Source: Bacteroidales bacterium (GTDB lineage: Bacteria > Bacteroidota > Bacteroidia > Bacteroidales > UBA7332). From it: DNA of 64,000 nucleotides. The notes under the pieces were generated by a model. That model was not told the origin of the DNA and ran no database searches. It was given only the letters and a program-made list of their open reading frames with translations. Shown here piece by piece: positions 62,278-64,000 of the stretch. Within the stretch, counting starts at the first letter, position 1. Each line of letters opens with the position of its first letter. Both the position numbers and the translations under genes were made by a program. The stretch is taken from NCBI GenBank assembly GCA_028687995.1, contig JAQTZA010000011.1, positions 1 to 64,000 on the forward strand. Direction: 5' to 3'.

Positions 62278-62841
62278 ATGCAACAAGATATTATTGAAGC
62301 GTGCAAAGTCCTACAAGCTGGAGGTGTTATCATTTATCCTACTGATACCGTTTGGGGAATTGGATGTGATGCCACCAATGAAGCGGCAGTCCAAAAGGTA
62401 TTTGAGATAAAAAAAAGAGCCGATTCGAAAGCTATTTTGGTTTTGGTTGACTCATCTGTGAAAGTAGATTTCTATGTCAGTGATGTTCCCGAAATTGCTT
62501 GGGATTTAATCGAATATACTGAAAAACCACTCACTCTTATTTATCCAAATGCTCGTAATCTTGCACATAATTTGGTTGCAGAAGATGGGAGTATTGGTAT
62601 TCGCGTGACAAAAGAAGAATTCTCTCACAAGTTGTGTCAACGTTTTCGCAAAGCAATCGTCTCAACTTCTGCTAATATTAGCGGCAAACCTACGCCATCA
62701 AATTTTGATGAAATTGAGGAAGAAATTTTGAATTCAGTGGATTATGTAGTTAACTACAGACAAAATGATGTTTCAAAACCCAAACCATCAGGCATTATAA
62801 AAATTGACAAAGGTGGTCTTTTCAAAATTATACGTGAATAA
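62278..62841 (+). CDS. tsaC: Threonylcarbamoyl-AMP synthase (Sua5/YrdC/TsaC)
   Basis: Makes threonylcarbamoyl-adenylate for t6A37 of tRNA. 187 residues: VIIYPTDTVWGIGCDATNEAAVQKVFEIKKRADSKAILVLV at the start and VSTSANISGKPTPSNFDEIE near residue 140 are typical. This is the short YrdC form without a Sua5 C-terminal domain. tsaB lies at 39315. The next gene starts three bases after its stop. Confidence 0.93.
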   Translation: MQQDIIEACKVLQAGGVIIYPTDTVWGIGCDATNEAAVQKVFEIKKRADSKAILVLVDSSVKVDFYVSDVPEIAWDLIEYTEKPLTLIYPNARNLAHNLVAEDGSIGIRVTKEEFSHKLCQRFRKAIVSTSANISGKPTPSNFDEIEEEILNSVDYVVNYRQNDVSKPKPSGIIKIDKGGLFKIIRE

Positions 62842-62844
62842 TTG

Positions 62845-64000
62845 ATGGCTATAAATAAACAAATAATCAAATATCTTATTGCCGACATCGTTGCCATTTC
62901 TGCGGCATGGATTGTATTCAACATATTACGATTTCATCTAGTTGCCTATGTCAATTTCACTGATTTAGGAGATTATCTATGTTATTATCAGATTTTATGG
63001 GGACAATTTTGGACAACAGTTCTTACGCTTACCATTTATTATCATTCTGGATTTTATAATAAATCCAACCTCAAATCAAGGCTTTCAGAGCTTGTAAACA
63101 CCTTTTATTCATCTTTAATTTCTGCTTTTTTCCTTTTTTTCATCATCGTAATCAATGACTTACCTCGTGATTACTCAATCTACTATTCTTTATTATCTGC
63201 ACTATTTTTACTGCTGTTTTTTTTCACATATATTCCTCGTCTAATTATCACTCAATCTTCTATACGGGATGTACACCATCGCCGTATAGGATTCAATACA
63301 TTGGTTATTGGCACAGGTGAAAAGGCTCAAGCCTTAATAAATGAAATAAACAAATTGCGTTATGGATTAGGGTACAATATCGTTGGATGCATTACTGCTG
63401 AGAAAGTAAAATCTAAAATTGACAAAGAGCAAATCTTAGGTGATTTTAGTGATTTAGAGCATGTAATAAAAGAAAATAATATCACTGAACTTCTTGTCGC
63501 TTTGGAGACAAAAGATAGTGATACATTGCTTAATCTTGTATATCAACTATTTCGATTTAATCTTCCAATAAAGGCACTTCCCTCAAAATATGACATACTA
63601 TCGGGAAGTGTAAAAATGGATACCATTTATGCCACTCCATTGGTGGATGTTTCTCGGAATAATTTACATGAATGGGAGAAGAACATAAAAAAAACGGGAG
63701 ATATTTTCTTGTCCATTATCATCATGATACTCTTTTTCCCTTTGTTTATCTATATTGCACTCCGAATAAAATTAGATTCGAAAGGTCCTATCTTTTATAG
63801 CCAAGAACGGATTGGATATCGAGGTCATCCGTTTCAAATCTACAAATTTCGCTCAATGTATACTGATGCAGAAACAGAATCTCCACAATTATCGAATGAC
63901 AACGATGCACGTATTACTCCTTTCGGTAAATTTCTAAGAAAATATAGGTTGGATGAATTACCTCAATTTTGGAATATTCTAAAAGGAGACATGGCACTTG
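62845..64000 (+). CDS. Polysaccharide-initiating sugar transferase (WcaJ/WbaP type), cut by window end
   Basis: ATG at 62845, reading to the end of the window (385 codons so far, no stop). Membrane segments lie at about 10-30, 50-75, 95-115, 120-140 and 285-310, with a Rossmann-like domain between (FNTLVIGTGEKAQALINEI). The C-terminal sugar-transferase part has KFRSMYTDAE, ARITPFGKFLRKYRLDELPQFWNILKGDMAL. It moves a sugar phosphate onto undecaprenyl phosphate to begin exopolysaccharide or O-antigen. It is three bases after tsaC, so co-transcribed. The donor sugar cannot be told. Confidence 0.92.
   Translation, partial: MAINKQIIKYLIADIVAISAAWIVFNILRFHLVAYVNFTDLGDYLCYYQILWGQFWTTVLTLTIYYHSGFYNKSNLKSRLSELVNTFYSSLISAFFLFFIIVINDLPRDYSIYYSLLSALFLLLFFFTYIPRLIITQSSIRDVHHRRIGFNTLVIGTGEKAQALINEINKLRYGLGYNIVGCITAEKVKSKIDKEQILGDFSDLEHVIKENNITELLVALETKDSDTLLNLVYQLFRFNLPIKALPSKYDILSGSVKMDTIYATPLVDVSRNNLHEWEKNIKKTGDIFLSIIIMILFFPLFIYIALRIKLDSKGPIFYSQERIGYRGHPFQIYKFRSMYTDAETESPQLSNDNDARITPFGKFLRKYRLDELPQFWNILKGDMAL

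Noticed and set aside
1-64000. tRNA, rRNA and riboswitch genes
   Set aside because: None recognised by eye; no cloverleaf or known riboswitch core was seen, but a model search was not possible.

Overview
The window looks like chromosome from a member of the Bacteroidetes, probably order Bacteroidales (an inference from content, not a database match). The signs are repeated TAnnTTTG-type -7 promoter elements, weak Shine-Dalgarno sites, four proteins with type IX secretion C-terminal sorting domains plus a PorT-like barrel, TonB-domain fusions, DUF4290, DUF2167, an OmpP1/FadL porin and an IS200-type transposase. No rRNA or tRNA gene and no CRISPR array was recognised.

Layout. 0-4.4 kb, minus: aspartokinase, tRNA hydroxylase TrhO and two secreted proteins. 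4.6-13.9 kb, plus: membrane-anchored protein, purU, a small lipoprotein, hisH-hisA-(TlpA-like thioredoxin)-hisF, an AGCS symporter and porT. 13.9-20.8 kb, minus: GH3/beta-lactamase fusion, a 5'-nucleotidase split over two genes, a small phosphodiesterase, kdsA and miaA. 21-23 kb, plus: a BlaI-type repressor with a palindromic operator and an M56 peptidase fused to TonB and plug-like domains. 23.3-33.5 kb, minus: an accessory stretch with YwqK/TonB-like proteins, a VOC protein, rsgA, a duplicated spacer, an IS200-type transposase between roughly 200-bp direct repeats, an SH3 protein and a HEPN/Toprim gene lying in units that look like integron cassettes, a 21-bp minisatellite and a frameshifted LuxR-type regulator.

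33.7-46.8 kb is mostly housekeeping: cyclophilin, an MNT-HEPN toxin-antitoxin pair with a frameshifted toxin, a MurU-like nucleotidyltransferase, gmk, yicC, tsaB, DUF4290, murA (catalytic Cys replaced by Asp), DUF2167, pirin, a T9SS-sorted DUF1566 protein and a Tag-like glycosylase. 46.9-49.2 kb holds an NAD(P)-binding protein, a third cassette-like unit and a second 21-bp minisatellite. 49.2-58.5 kb, minus: trpS, secreted endonuclease I, a 1,259-residue multidomain surface protein, OmpP1 and a Gly/Tyr/Ser-rich secreted protein. 58.7-64 kb, plus: prmA, dxs, a Spy-like protein, sua5/tsaC and the start of a polysaccharide-initiating sugar transferase cut by the window end.

The strongest novelty candidates are the cassette-like units, one carrying a predicted defence gene, where the first bases of each unit are complementary to its own last bases; the transposase with its palindrome-rich repeats; the broken MNT-HEPN module; and the peptidase-TonB-plug fusion. 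A family of GGGAGGG/CCCTCCC hairpins sits between housekeeping genes and has supplied the last codons of gmk.
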